A stretch of 46,969 nt of DNA from Sphingomonadales bacterium (GTDB lineage: Bacteria; Pseudomonadota; Alphaproteobacteria; Sphingomonadales; Sphingomonadaceae). The stretch spans positions 1 through 46,969 of the forward strand of contig JAAFIB010000014.1 in the NCBI GenBank assembly GCA_013297725.1. Direction: 5' to 3'. Every line of letters starts with the position of its first letter. Within the stretch, counting starts at the first letter, position 1. Positions 18,830 through 26,688 of the stretch are shown here, piece after piece. Under the pieces are notes generated by a model. It was not told the DNA's origin. It ran no database searches and saw only the letters and a list, made by a program, of their open reading frames with translations. Made by a program: the position numbers and the translations under genes.

Positions 18830-19207
18830 ATGAACCCCGAATGGTTAGACATCGGTCCGCTGGACCAACTTCCCGCCATGGGCGCGCGGACTTTACCGGT
18901 GCGCGGTGGTGAGGAGATTGCGATCTTCCGCACCGCAAACGGCCAAGTCTATGCTCTGGTCAACAAATGCCCACACAAACAGGGGCCGTTGTCTCAAGGC
19001 ATCGTCCACGACACAACGGTAACTTGCCCGCTGCACAATTGGCGGATCAGTCTGGTTAGCGGCAAGGCCCTTGGCGAAGATGAAGGCTGTGTGCCGACCA
19101 TCCCGGTTAAAATCGACGGCGGCCGCATGTTCCTGAAACGGGATGCTGTGCTGGCTTCGGTTGAGACGCCAAAGCTGGCCGAGCCGGCGCAATGCAAAGC
19201 GGCATAA
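18830..19207 (+). CDS. nirD: NirD, Rieske-type small subunit of nitrite reductase
   Basis: The 125-residue protein has a complete Rieske [2Fe-2S] site: C47-P-H49 and C66-P-L-H69-N-W. The spacing and the GPLSQG stretch fit NirD. Some NirD proteins lack these ligands; this one keeps them. It partners NirB in nitrite reduction. The ATG at 18830 is chosen because it gives MNPEWLDIGPLDQLP, the family start; the open frame upstream runs through the palindromic element. It overlaps nasA by 16 bp. Confidence 0.93.
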   Translation: MNPEWLDIGPLDQLPAMGARTLPVRGGEEIAIFRTANGQVYALVNKCPHKQGPLSQGIVHDTTVTCPLHNWRISLVSGKALGEDEGCVPTIPVKIDGGRMFLKRDAVLASVETPKLAEPAQCKAA

Positions 19208-21759
19208 AAACCACCTGCCCCTATTGCGGCGTTGGTTGCGGCATTGTCGCCAAGCCAACGGGCGAGCGCAGCGTCGACGTAAAAGGTGATCCCGATCACC
19301 CCGCCAATCGCGGCAAGCTCTGCTCCAAAGGCACGCATCTGGGCGAGACGGTTGGGCTGGAAGGACGGTTGCTCTATCCCGAGATTGAAGGCAGCCGCGT
19401 CAGCTGGGACGAGGCGCTGGACGCCGTTGCCAGCGGTTTGCGCGAAGCCATTGACGCTTACGGCCCCGAAAGCGTCGCCATTTACGGCTCAGGCCAGCTG
19501 CTGACAGAGGATTATTACGCCGTCAATAGGCTTATGAAAGGCTATATCGGCACCGCCAATATCGACACCAACAGCCGCCTGTGCATGGCCAGCGCTGTCG
19601 TTGCACACAACCGAGCATTCGGTGAGGATGTTGTGCCTGTTAGTTATGACGACATCGAGGCCGCAGAACTGATCATCCTGGTCGGCTCCAACACTGCGTG
19701 GTGTCATCCGATCATTTGGCAGCGAATAGAAGCAGCACGCGAAGCCAATGGCACCAAGCTGATCGTTATTGATCCGCGCCGAACCGAAACTGCGGCGGGG
19801 GCAAACTTGCATCTGCCCATCCGTCCTGACGGCGACACTGCCCTTTTCAACGCCGCTTTGATTGAGATGAAAGCACGCGGCCTATTGAATGAGGCATATC
19901 TGGCGCAGCATGTAACAACGCCAGAAGGGTTTTGGGAGGAGCTGGGACCGGTCAACAATGTTGAATATCTAACCGGCCTCACGTCTTCACAACTCTCCGC
20001 CTTTTATGATCTCCTTGGCACTCACCCTCGCACGCTCACCATCTTCAGCATGGGCGCAAATCAATCGGTGGGTGGTGTCGACAAAGGGAATGCGATCATC
20101 AATCTGCACCTCGCCACCGGCCGCATTGGCAAGCGCGGCGCTGGTCCTTTCAGCATCACCGGCCAACCCAACGCAATGGGCGGCCGCGAAGTGGGCGGGC
20201 TTGCGACCACGCTTGCAGTTCACATGGGATTTTCTGACGAAGAATGCGCCGCCGCTCGGATGTTTTGGAACTCCCCGGCCATAGCTACCGCCCCCGGTCT
20301 GAAAGCCGTAGACCTGTTTCGCGCAGTCGACAGCGGCCAGATCAAGGCACTATGGATCATGGCGACCAACCCGGCGGTTTCGATGCCCGATGCTGGCTTC
20401 GTCCGCGCGGCAATCGCCAAATGCCCCCTCGTGATCATCAGCGATATCATCGCCGATACCGACACCGCAAAGCTTGCCCATATCAAGCTACCCGCCTTGG
20501 GCTGGAGCGAAAAGGACGGCACAGTTACCAATAGCGAACGTGTTATCAGCCGCCAGCGCGCAGTGTTTGCCGCCCCCGGCGAAGCTCGCGCTGACTGGGC
20601 TATCGTAGCTGATGTGGCACGCCGGATGGGCTTTGCCGATGGTTTCAACTGGCGGTCCAACGCCGAGGTCTTTGCCGAATATGCGGCGATGACCCGGGCC
20701 TGCAATGCGGGCAAGCGCGCTCTCATCATTCCGGAGCCCACCGACTATGAAAGCATGGAGCCCTTCCAATGGGGCGGGCCGTCCCCCTTTGCCGATGGCC
20801 GCTATTCGCACCCCGATGGCAAGGCCCGTTTGGTCTCGGTACAGCCTGTCGCGCCCGTCGAAGATGGGCTGTTGCTGAACACCGGGCGCTATCGCGACCA
20901 GTGGCACACTATGACCCGTACCGGCCTCTCCCCGCGCCTGTCTCAGCATCGGCGTGAGCCTTTGCTGGAAATCCACCCTGATGATGCCGCCGCAAATGGC
21001 ATTGTGGACCGCAGCTTTGCCGAGGTCGAAAGCGCATCGGGCAAAAGCCGGTTTCGCGTACATGTGACTGACGACCAGCGCCCCGGCGAAATCTTCGTGC
21101 CGATGCACTGGACCGACCAGCTATCCAGCGATGGCCGGAGCAATCGGGCGGTGACGCCACAGGTCGATCCGCATTCGGGCCAACCCGGCTGCAAAAAAAG
21201 CGTCGCCCAAATCGCGCCCTTCACAACCGACTGGCGGGGTTTTCTGGTCACGCGGGAGCGCCCCGATTTCCCGGCGGACATTTTCTGGACAGCGTCGCGC
21301 CTCGAAGGCGGCTGGCTGATCGAACTGGCAGGACAAGGTCCCATCGATACCGCCGCCATGCTGTCCGAAGGAGAGGTCCTGGAAGCCTTTGACAAGGCGC
21401 GCGGTACGCGCCGCATCGCTGTCCGCAGCGAGGATGGGGCACTGAAGGCCGCTCTCTTCCTCACCCGATCGGGTATGCTCCCCGACCGGGACTGGATCGC
21501 AGCCCAATTGTCCTCCGATGCCGCCAGTGCGCCCGAATTGCTCGCAGGCCGCGCCGCCAGCCCCGCGCCAGATCGCGGTCCAATTGTCTGCGTCTGCTTC
21601 GATGTCGGTACCAAAACTATCCTCAGTGCAATCGCCGAGCAACGCCTGACCAGCGTCGAAGCTGTAGGTGCAGCACTCAACGCCGGAACCAATTGCGGCT
21701 CCTGCCGCCCCGCCATCCGCGCCCTTTTGGAGAGCGTAAAGGAGTTTGAGCATGCCTGA
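19192..21759 (+). CDS. nasA: Assimilatory nitrate reductase catalytic subunit
   Basis: The 855-residue molybdoenzyme begins with a [4Fe-4S] site (C9, C12, C16, C44; CPYCGVGCG and GKLCSKG). Molybdopterin domains follow (GSNTAWCHPIIWQRIE, TGQPNAMGGREVGGL) and then a dinucleotide-binding domain (about 550-690, NTGRYRDQWHTMTRTG). The last 60 residues form a BFD-like [2Fe-2S] domain (VCVCFDVG and NCGSCRPA). It has no Tat signal, as expected for a cytoplasmic assimilatory NasA/NarB enzyme. It reduces nitrate to nitrite, which NirBD takes further. It overlaps nirD upstream and cobA by 8 bp downstream. Confidence 0.95.
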   Translation: MQSGIKTTCPYCGVGCGIVAKPTGERSVDVKGDPDHPANRGKLCSKGTHLGETVGLEGRLLYPEIEGSRVSWDEALDAVASGLREAIDAYGPESVAIYGSGQLLTEDYYAVNRLMKGYIGTANIDTNSRLCMASAVVAHNRAFGEDVVPVSYDDIEAAELIILVGSNTAWCHPIIWQRIEAAREANGTKLIVIDPRRTETAAGANLHLPIRPDGDTALFNAALIEMKARGLLNEAYLAQHVTTPEGFWEELGPVNNVEYLTGLTSSQLSAFYDLLGTHPRTLTIFSMGANQSVGGVDKGNAIINLHLATGRIGKRGAGPFSITGQPNAMGGREVGGLATTLAVHMGFSDEECAAARMFWNSPAIATAPGLKAVDLFRAVDSGQIKALWIMATNPAVSMPDAGFVRAAIAKCPLVIISDIIADTDTAKLAHIKLPALGWSEKDGTVTNSERVISRQRAVFAAPGEARADWAIVADVARRMGFADGFNWRSNAEVFAEYAAMTRACNAGKRALIIPEPTDYESMEPFQWGGPSPFADGRYSHPDGKARLVSVQPVAPVEDGLLLNTGRYRDQWHTMTRTGLSPRLSQHRREPLLEIHPDDAAANGIVDRSFAEVESASGKSRFRVHVTDDQRPGEIFVPMHWTDQLSSDGRSNRAVTPQVDPHSGQPGCKKSVAQIAPFTTDWRGFLVTRERPDFPADIFWTASRLEGGWLIELAGQGPIDTAAMLSEGEVLEAFDKARGTRRIAVRSEDGALKAALFLTRSGMLPDRDWIAAQLSSDAASAPELLAGRAASPAPDRGPIVCVCFDVGTKTILSAIAEQRLTSVEAVGAALNAGTNCGSCRPAIRALLESVKEFEHA

Positions 21760-22570
21760 ATTGATTGAACCGAGAACTGTCTGGCTGGTTGGCGCAGGTC
21801 CGGGAGATCCAGACCTGTTGACCCGCAAAGCCGAGAAACTGATCGGTGCGGCCGATATCGTTTTCTATGATGCGCTTGTTGGGCCGGGCGTATTGGATAT
21901 GATCGCCGCCAGCGTTGAAAGGATAAGTGTTGGTAAACGATCAGGCCGTCACTCCAAGGATCAATGCACAATCTGTGATCTGATCGTCAGGGCGGCACTT
22001 GCCGGCAAACGGGTGGTCCGGCTAAAGGGCGGCGATCCAGCCATTTTCGGACGCGCTACAGAAGAGCTCAACGCCTGTGCCCGGCATGGCATCCCTATAA
22101 AAATCTGCCCTGGCATCACCGCCGCTAGCGCCGCTGCCGCATCGGCTGGCGTCTCGCTCACACTGCGCGGCGAGGCGCGCAAGCTGACCTTCATCACAGC
22201 CCATGCTCGTGCTGGAGAACGATTAGAGCTAGATTGGACGCATCTTGCCGACCCGGAAGCCACGCTTGCTATATATATGGGCAAAGCTGCGGCTCACGCT
22301 GTTTCTAATGAACTGGTGAAAGCAGGACTGTCACCAAATACGCCTGCGCTCATTGTCGAGAATGCGTCGCTTCCAAACGAACGCATAGTCCACACCCGGC
22401 TAGATCTGCTGTCAATCGCGGTCGGCGGCAAGATCAGAAGCGGGCCGGCGCTTTTGCTCATCGGTGCGGCTGTAGCAAGCAAGCCAGTTCGCCCAACTTT
22501 GCCCCGAACTGTGTTTTTCGCACGCGAAGCAATGGTGAATGAACGACAAGTTCCAGCGTTCACAACTTGA
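21752..22570 (+). CDS. cobA: Uroporphyrinogen-III C-methyltransferase (siroheme synthesis)
   Basis: The 272-residue protein is a single-domain SUMT. Motifs are VWLVGAGPGDPDLLTRKA at the N-terminus, VRLKGGDPAIFGRATEEL near residue 90, and ICPGITAASAAAA. It methylates uroporphyrinogen III to precorrin-2, the first step to siroheme, the cofactor NirB needs. Its position as the last nitrate operon gene explains its role. The ATG at 21752 follows AAGGAG with 7-base spacing; a TTG at 21746 is an alternative. The dehydrogenase/ferrochelatase part of CysG is absent and must be elsewhere. The C-terminal 30 residues after the catalytic fold look poorly conserved. Confidence 0.92.
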   Translation: MPELIEPRTVWLVGAGPGDPDLLTRKAEKLIGAADIVFYDALVGPGVLDMIAASVERISVGKRSGRHSKDQCTICDLIVRAALAGKRVVRLKGGDPAIFGRATEELNACARHGIPIKICPGITAASAAAASAGVSLTLRGEARKLTFITAHARAGERLELDWTHLADPEATLAIYMGKAAAHAVSNELVKAGLSPNTPALIVENASLPNERIVHTRLDLLSIAVGGKIRSGPALLLIGAAVASKPVRPTLPRTVFFAREAMVNERQVPAFTT

Positions 22571-23011
22571 CCATTCAACGTCCGGAAATTGGTCGGTTAC
22601 TGCCCAGCCCTACGCCGGGAATTTTCGGAGAATCAGGCTCTGATATGCGAGTTTTTGAAAACCGCGGTTCAGTCTAACGTTTGCTGATTCGGAGCAGCTG
22701 CCCTGCATCGTGTCAATCATGCAGCAAAGCCAGCTTTGCATGCATCGCTGCGATACAGCCAAACGCAATGGCAGGACCAAGGTTGATGCCGCCTGCAGGA
22801 TAATGCTCACTCATGATGTTAGCCATGAGCTAATAACCGCAAGACTTTGGTTGAAGTCATTTATCAACACGACCCAGCCAAGAACTAGGTACGCTGTGTT
22901 GTTCGCTGCATGCTTATAAACTGGATAACATGTTGGCTGCGCATAATATTTTTCTTGGCTTGGCTTGCGTTCAATGGACTCATCGAAAACCACTAGCAAA
23001 CAGTAGGTAAA
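22571..23011. other. Intergenic region after the nitrate operon
   Basis: This gap of about 440 bp separates cobA from the SOS-controlled radical-SAM gene. It is lower in GC than its neighbours. It contains an imperfect inverted repeat (TCCGGAAATT near 22580 with AATTTTCGGA near 22620), a GCAAAGC-CA-GCTTTGC palindrome near 22725, and a short minus-strand reading frame listed separately. I saw no convincing intrinsic terminator for the operon and no RNA gene. Confidence 0.5.
22713..22814 (-). CDS. Possible 33-residue small hydrophobic protein
   Basis: A minus-strand frame from ATG at 22814 to TGA at 22713 encodes MSEHYPAGGINLGPAIAFGC followed by IAAMHAKLALLHD. An in-frame ATG at 22826 would add MANI. 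The product has a hydrophobic core (about residues 10-21), and the sequence looks protein-like rather than random. There is no good ribosome binding site and no adjacent gene on that strand. It could equally be a remnant of a longer membrane protein gene. I do not recognise it. Confidence 0.25.
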   Translation of the reverse strand: MSEHYPAGGINLGPAIAFGCIAAMHAKLALLHD

Positions 23012-23026
23012 GAACATATACCGAAC
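23012..23026 (+). promoter_or_regulatory. LexA box of the radical-SAM/UdgX operon
   Basis: GAAC-ATATACC-GAAC is a perfect GAAC-N7-GAAC direct repeat of the alphaproteobacterial LexA operator type. It ends 2 bp before the ATG at 23029, exactly as in the imuA promoter. TATACC within the spacer is a weaker -10 than in imuA, and I saw no strong -35. It implies SOS induction of the two downstream repair genes. Confidence 0.85.
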
Positions 23027-23028
23027 AT

Positions 23029-24282
23029 ATGGCTTTAATCTCCCTACGCGAAAAACTCGAAATCTTGGCCGATGCTGCCAAATATGATGCGTCTTGTGCG
23101 TCTTCCGGGACAAGCAAACGGTCGAGCTTAGGTGGCCAAGGAATTGGTTCAACCGAAGGTATGGGCATTTGCCATGCCTATACGCCAGACGGCCGCTGCA
23201 TCTCGCTGTTGAAAATTCTGCTGACCAACCACTGCATTTTCGATTGTCATTATTGCATCAATCGCAAAAGTTCGAACGTCCGGCGTGCAGGGTTCACAGC
23301 AGAGGAAGTGGTCGATTTAACACTCTCATTTTATCGGCGTAACTACATTGAGGGGCTTTTTCTCTCCTCTGGAATCCGCAAATCCTCTAACCGCACTATG
23401 GAACAGATGGTCGAGGTTGCCCGAAGCTTGCGCCAGGATCATGATTTCCGGGGCTACATACATCTTAAGACCATCCCGGACGCTGACGCCGAGTTGGTGG
23501 CACAAGCAGGGCTTTATGCTGATCGGCTTTCCATTAACGTTGAGTTGCCGACCGAAGCCGGACTTACACGTCTTGCTCCCGATAAAGATAGCGGCCGCAT
23601 AGAAAGCGCTATGGCTAACGTCAAATCGTCGATTACTGACAATTTAGACGCGCGCAAAAAATACAAAAGCGCGCCGCGCTTTGCCCCCGGTGGTCAATCG
23701 ACCCAGATGATCGTCGGCGCCGATGCGGCTAGCGATAGTGATATCATCGGTAAGGCCAGCGGGCTGTATGACCGCCACCGGCTGCGCCGCGTGTATTATT
23801 CAGCGTTTAGCCCAATACCCGATGCAAGTGCAGTGCTGCCTTTGCAGCGTCCTCCGCTGATCCGCGAACATCGGCTGTATCAGTCTGACTGGTTGATGCG
23901 CTTTTACGGCTATTCAGCGGATGAGGTGAAGCAGGCGACCGATCCAGCGGGAATGTTACCGCTCGATATTGATCCTAAGCTGGCTTGGGCACTCAACTTT
24001 CGCGAACAATTTCCCGTAGATGTTAACCGCGCACCCAAAGAAGCCCTTTTGCGAGTTCCGGGGCTGGGCGTCCGCGGGGTCACTATGCTGCTCCGTGCAC
24101 GGCGGCAGAAACGTTTGCGGTTGGAAGATGTGGCGCGAATTACCGTTTCGATCGAGAAACTCCGGCCTTTTATCGTCACCGCCGACTGGCGACCAATACG
24201 GTTGAGCGATCAGGCAGACCTAAAATCACTATTCGTCCGCCCGAAGAAAACCGAGCAGCTGGAGCTTTTTGCCGCAATATGA
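23029..24282 (+). CDS. Putative DNA modification/repair radical SAM protein
   Basis: The 417-residue protein has the radical-SAM cluster motif C69-x3-C73-x2-C76 (NHCIFDCHYC). A C-terminal helix-hairpin-helix DNA-binding part (about 330-365, NRAPKEALLRVPGLGVRGVT) follows. This pairing matches the family described as putative DNA modification/repair radical SAM proteins, which is encoded beside a DUF4130/UdgX gene as here. The N-terminus has two further conserved cysteines in GMGICHAYTPDGRC. The substrate is unknown. The ATG lies 2 bp after the LexA box, so damage induction is likely, possibly from a leaderless mRNA. Its stop overlaps the next start (24279). Confidence 0.88.
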   Translation: MALISLREKLEILADAAKYDASCASSGTSKRSSLGGQGIGSTEGMGICHAYTPDGRCISLLKILLTNHCIFDCHYCINRKSSNVRRAGFTAEEVVDLTLSFYRRNYIEGLFLSSGIRKSSNRTMEQMVEVARSLRQDHDFRGYIHLKTIPDADAELVAQAGLYADRLSINVELPTEAGLTRLAPDKDSGRIESAMANVKSSITDNLDARKKYKSAPRFAPGGQSTQMIVGADAASDSDIIGKASGLYDRHRLRRVYYSAFSPIPDASAVLPLQRPPLIREHRLYQSDWLMRFYGYSADEVKQATDPAGMLPLDIDPKLAWALNFREQFPVDVNRAPKEALLRVPGLGVRGVTMLLRARRQKRLRLEDVARITVSIEKLRPFIVTADWRPIRLSDQADLKSLFVRPKKTEQLELFAAI

Positions 24283-25661
24283 TTGCGCTTGAGATACCTG
24301 CCGATTTTGACGGATGGCGCAATCAGGCAAAGCAGCTTTGGTTCGCGCATCGGCCGCCCGAGCAGGTTAGCTGGGGTGAAGCTTCGTTGTTTGGGGACGA
24401 TATCGGTGAACCGACCGGACAAGCCTTAGAAATACGCGTGCCAGCAGCCTTTGCCAAATTGGCGGAGACTGTGTTCTTGCATAGCGATGCTGGCAGGCTC
24501 GATCTGCTGTATCGCTTATTCTGGAGACTTCAGAGCAATCGTCAGCTGCTGGAGGATGCAACCGATGTCGATGTGGTACAGGCCGGACTTCTGGTTAAAT
24601 CGGTGCGGCGCGATATTCACAAGATGCGAGCCTTTGTACGTTTTAAAGAGATGGCAGACGATGATGGCGAAAGCCACTATGTCGCCTGGTTCGAACCCGA
24701 CCATAATATTGTCCGCGCAAATGCCGGATTTTTCGTGCGGCGCTTTGCCTCAATGCGTTGGTCAATCCTGACGCCGAGGCTGTGTATTCACTGGGACGGA
24801 AAAACTGTCCACGAAAGCCCCGGTATCGTAAAGCCTGCTGATCTTCATGATGATCCGGCAGAGGATTTGTGGCGCAGCTATTATGCCTCGATCTTTAACC
24901 CGGCTCGGTTGAAAACCAAGGCCATGCTGAAAGAAATGCCGCAGCGTTATTGGAAGAACATGCCAGAGGCGCAACTTATCCCGGAATTGATTGCGGGCGC
25001 TCAAGCGCGCGAAGCCGCGATGATCGCGATAGGTTCAGCGCCCGATGAAGCTTCGCCAGCTGACTGGCCTCAACTGGCTGAAGCAATCAACCGTTGCACG
25101 CGCTGCCCGCTTTACTGTAACGCCGCGCAAGCGGTTCACGGCGAAGGCCCGTTTGATGCGCGCCTTATGATCATTGGCGAACAGCCGGGCGACAACGAGG
25201 ATCTGGCGGGGCGTCCCTTCGTTGGACCTGCCGGGCAAGTCCTAAATGAAGGGCTTGCGCAGGCCGGGATCGACCGCAAGACAGCTTATCTGACCAACGC
25301 AGTCAAACACTTCAAGCATGAGCGGCGTGGTAAAGTGCGACTTCATCAGGCGCCGAATGCGGGCGAGGTTGATCATTGCCGTTGGTGGCTGGATGCCGAA
25401 CGCAAGCTTGTTAAACCTAAGCTGGTGTTGGCATTGGGTGCAACGGCGGTGCGCGGTCTCACAGGCAGAACCGGCAGTATTTCCAAAATGCGCGGTCAGC
25501 CTATCGAACTGCCCGATGGATCGCAAATGATCGTGACTACGCACCCGTCCTATATTTTACGCGTCGGTGACGAGCAGCGCGAAAAGGCAATGGCCGATTT
25601 TGTTGCTGATCTGAAAATGGTGGCTGGATTGTTGAAACAACTCGGCAATCCGAAACCGTAG
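24279..25661 (+). CDS. DUF4130-UdgX fusion: SAM-associated repair domain plus uracil-DNA-binding glycosylase
   Basis: The 460-residue protein has two parts. Residues about 1-235 match the DUF4130 domain of radical-SAM-associated DNA repair proteins (HKMRAFVRFKEM, YVAWFEPDHNIVRANAGFFV). Residues about 268-455 are a UdgX-type uracil-DNA glycosylase. They contain iron-sulfur ligands (C273, C276), motif GEQPGDNEDLAGRPFVGPAG from G300, and the loop KVRLHQ with H356, the position that forms a covalent bond to DNA in characterised UdgX. The loop reads KVRLH where the mycobacterial enzyme has KRRIH. It overlaps the radical-SAM gene by 4 bp (ATGA) and shares its LexA-controlled promoter, so both should act in damage repair. 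Confidence 0.88.
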   Translation: MIALEIPADFDGWRNQAKQLWFAHRPPEQVSWGEASLFGDDIGEPTGQALEIRVPAAFAKLAETVFLHSDAGRLDLLYRLFWRLQSNRQLLEDATDVDVVQAGLLVKSVRRDIHKMRAFVRFKEMADDDGESHYVAWFEPDHNIVRANAGFFVRRFASMRWSILTPRLCIHWDGKTVHESPGIVKPADLHDDPAEDLWRSYYASIFNPARLKTKAMLKEMPQRYWKNMPEAQLIPELIAGAQAREAAMIAIGSAPDEASPADWPQLAEAINRCTRCPLYCNAAQAVHGEGPFDARLMIIGEQPGDNEDLAGRPFVGPAGQVLNEGLAQAGIDRKTAYLTNAVKHFKHERRGKVRLHQAPNAGEVDHCRWWLDAERKLVKPKLVLALGATAVRGLTGRTGSISKMRGQPIELPDGSQMIVTTHPSYILRVGDEQREKAMADFVADLKMVAGLLKQLGNPKP

Positions 25662-25950
25662 AAACCATGTTTTGGAATTGTCATAATTTGGTTCGGATCG
25701 CTGATGACATGCATTACTTGACCATGCCTTCGAAAACCATTGAGCTTAACAGCCCAGATATGAGTGACGGCGCCAGGACGAATTTGCATTATCGAACCTA
25801 GTCCGCTGCTGTTTTCGAAGACAAGCAATGCCCTGCGTCACGTTGCTCATTCCAAGCAAACAGAATCGTGCGTGCTCCGTGAATGCACTTGCATTCCCTG
25901 CAATTCCCGCCTAGTTGCCCGCCTTCGCAGGGGGAAACCTATGTGAAATA
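25662..25950. other. Intergenic region upstream of the ribosomal protein operon
   Basis: Nearly 290 bp, lower in GC, with no supported gene. Minus-strand frames cross the end of the UdgX gene but have no family resemblance. The rpsF promoter must lie in the second half. I could not single out -35/-10 boxes with confidence. No terminator hairpin with a T-run follows the UdgX gene. Confidence 0.4.
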
Positions 25951-25962
25951 TGAAAGCCGGAG

Positions 25963-26013
25963 GGGCGTTCGCATGGTGCGGCGTCAGCGATCGGCCAGAA
26001 CAAGGAAACGCCC
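25963..26013 (+). promoter_or_regulatory. Candidate structured rpsF leader
   Basis: GGGCGTT (25963-25969) is complementary to AACGCCC (26007-26013), which directly precedes the rpsF ATG. Between them lies the AAGG ribosome binding site (26002-26005). The helix would therefore close a loop of about 37 bases that includes the Shine-Dalgarno region. Ribosomal protein leaders bound by the S6:S18 complex are known upstream of rpsF in many bacteria; whether this one follows that motif is unproven. Confidence 0.45.
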
Positions 26014-26448
26014 ATGCCGTTGTACGAGCATGTTTTTTTAGCGCGTCAAGACCTGTCACAGGCACAAGTTGACGCGCTGGCAGAAAACGCCACCAAAATC
26101 ATCGAAGAGAATCAGGGTAAAGTCGTAAAGACCGAAACTTGGGGTCTTCGTAGCCTCGCCTATAAAATTCAAAAGAACCGCAAAGCGCATTTCGTAATGC
26201 TCGATGTTGATGCGTCGGGCGATGCAATCTCTGAACTGGAACGTCAGACCCGCATGAACGAAGACGTTCTGCGTTACATGACTGTCCGCGTTGAAGCGCA
26301 CGAAAAAGGCCCATCGGTCATGATGCGCAAGCAAGACCGTGCCGAGCGTCCAGAACGCGGTGGCTTTGGCGACCGTCCTGATCGCGGCCCACGCCAAGAT
26401 CGCGGCGACCGTGCAGAACGCGCACCGCGCGCCCAAGAGGAGATCTAA
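26014..26448 (+). CDS. rpsF: 30S ribosomal protein S6
   Basis: The 144-residue protein starts with the S6 fold ([20 protein letters not shown]) and has the RNA-binding [14 protein letters not shown] segment. The E. coli core is about 100 residues. Here residues about 108-140 form a repetitive Arg/Asp/Gly-rich tail ([20 protein letters not shown]) typical of alphaproteobacterial S6. S6 binds S18 in the small subunit platform. It is first in rpsF-rpsR-rplI, with 3 bp before rpsR. Expression may be set by the hairpin before its start. Confidence 0.97.
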   Translation: MPLYEHVFLARQDLSQAQVDALAENATKIIEENQGKVVKTETWGLRSLAYKIQKNRKAHFVMLDVDASGDAISELERQTRMNEDVLRYMTVRVEAHEKGPSVMMRKQDRAERPERGGFGDRPDRGPRQDRGDRAERAPRAQEEI

Positions 26449-26451
26449 GCC

Positions 26452-26676
26452 ATGGCACGTCCATTTTTCCGCCGTCGCAAATCCTGCCCGTTCATGGCCA
26501 AGGATGCCCCGCAGATCGATTATAAAGATGTGCGTCTGCTTCAGGGTTATATCTCTGAGCGTGGCAAAATCGTTCCAAGCCGCATCACTGCCGTTTCCGG
26601 CAAGAAGCAGCGCGAACTGAGCAAAGCGATCAAACGCGCCCGTCACCTTGGGCTTATGCCCTACATCGTCAAGTAA
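26452..26676 (+). CDS. rpsR: 30S ribosomal protein S18
   Basis: The 74-residue protein is full length and shows the conserved [19 protein letters not shown] and the basic [16 protein letters not shown] segments. It has a CPF motif at C16-P-F, as in many S18 proteins. It pairs with S6 in the ribosome. It lies between rpsF and rplI with spacings of 3 and 12 bp. The GGAG before rplI and the AAGAGGAG before rpsR are good ribosome sites. Confidence 0.97.
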   Translation: MARPFFRRRKSCPFMAKDAPQIDYKDVRLLQGYISERGKIVPSRITAVSGKKQRELSKAIKRARHLGLMPYIVK

Positions 26677-26688
26677 GGAGACGAGATC

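Noticed and set aside
20943-21971. A 342-codon minus-strand frame opposite nasA and cobA.
   Set aside because: Opposite conserved coding sequence, low-complexity Arg/Ser-rich product, no domain.
22811-23152. A 113-codon minus-strand frame spanning the second LexA box.
   Set aside because: It overlaps the start of the radical-SAM gene and its operator and has no coding character.
25550-25828. A 92-codon minus-strand frame after the UdgX gene with some protein-like segments.
   Set aside because: Half of it is opposite UdgX; no start signal or family match.
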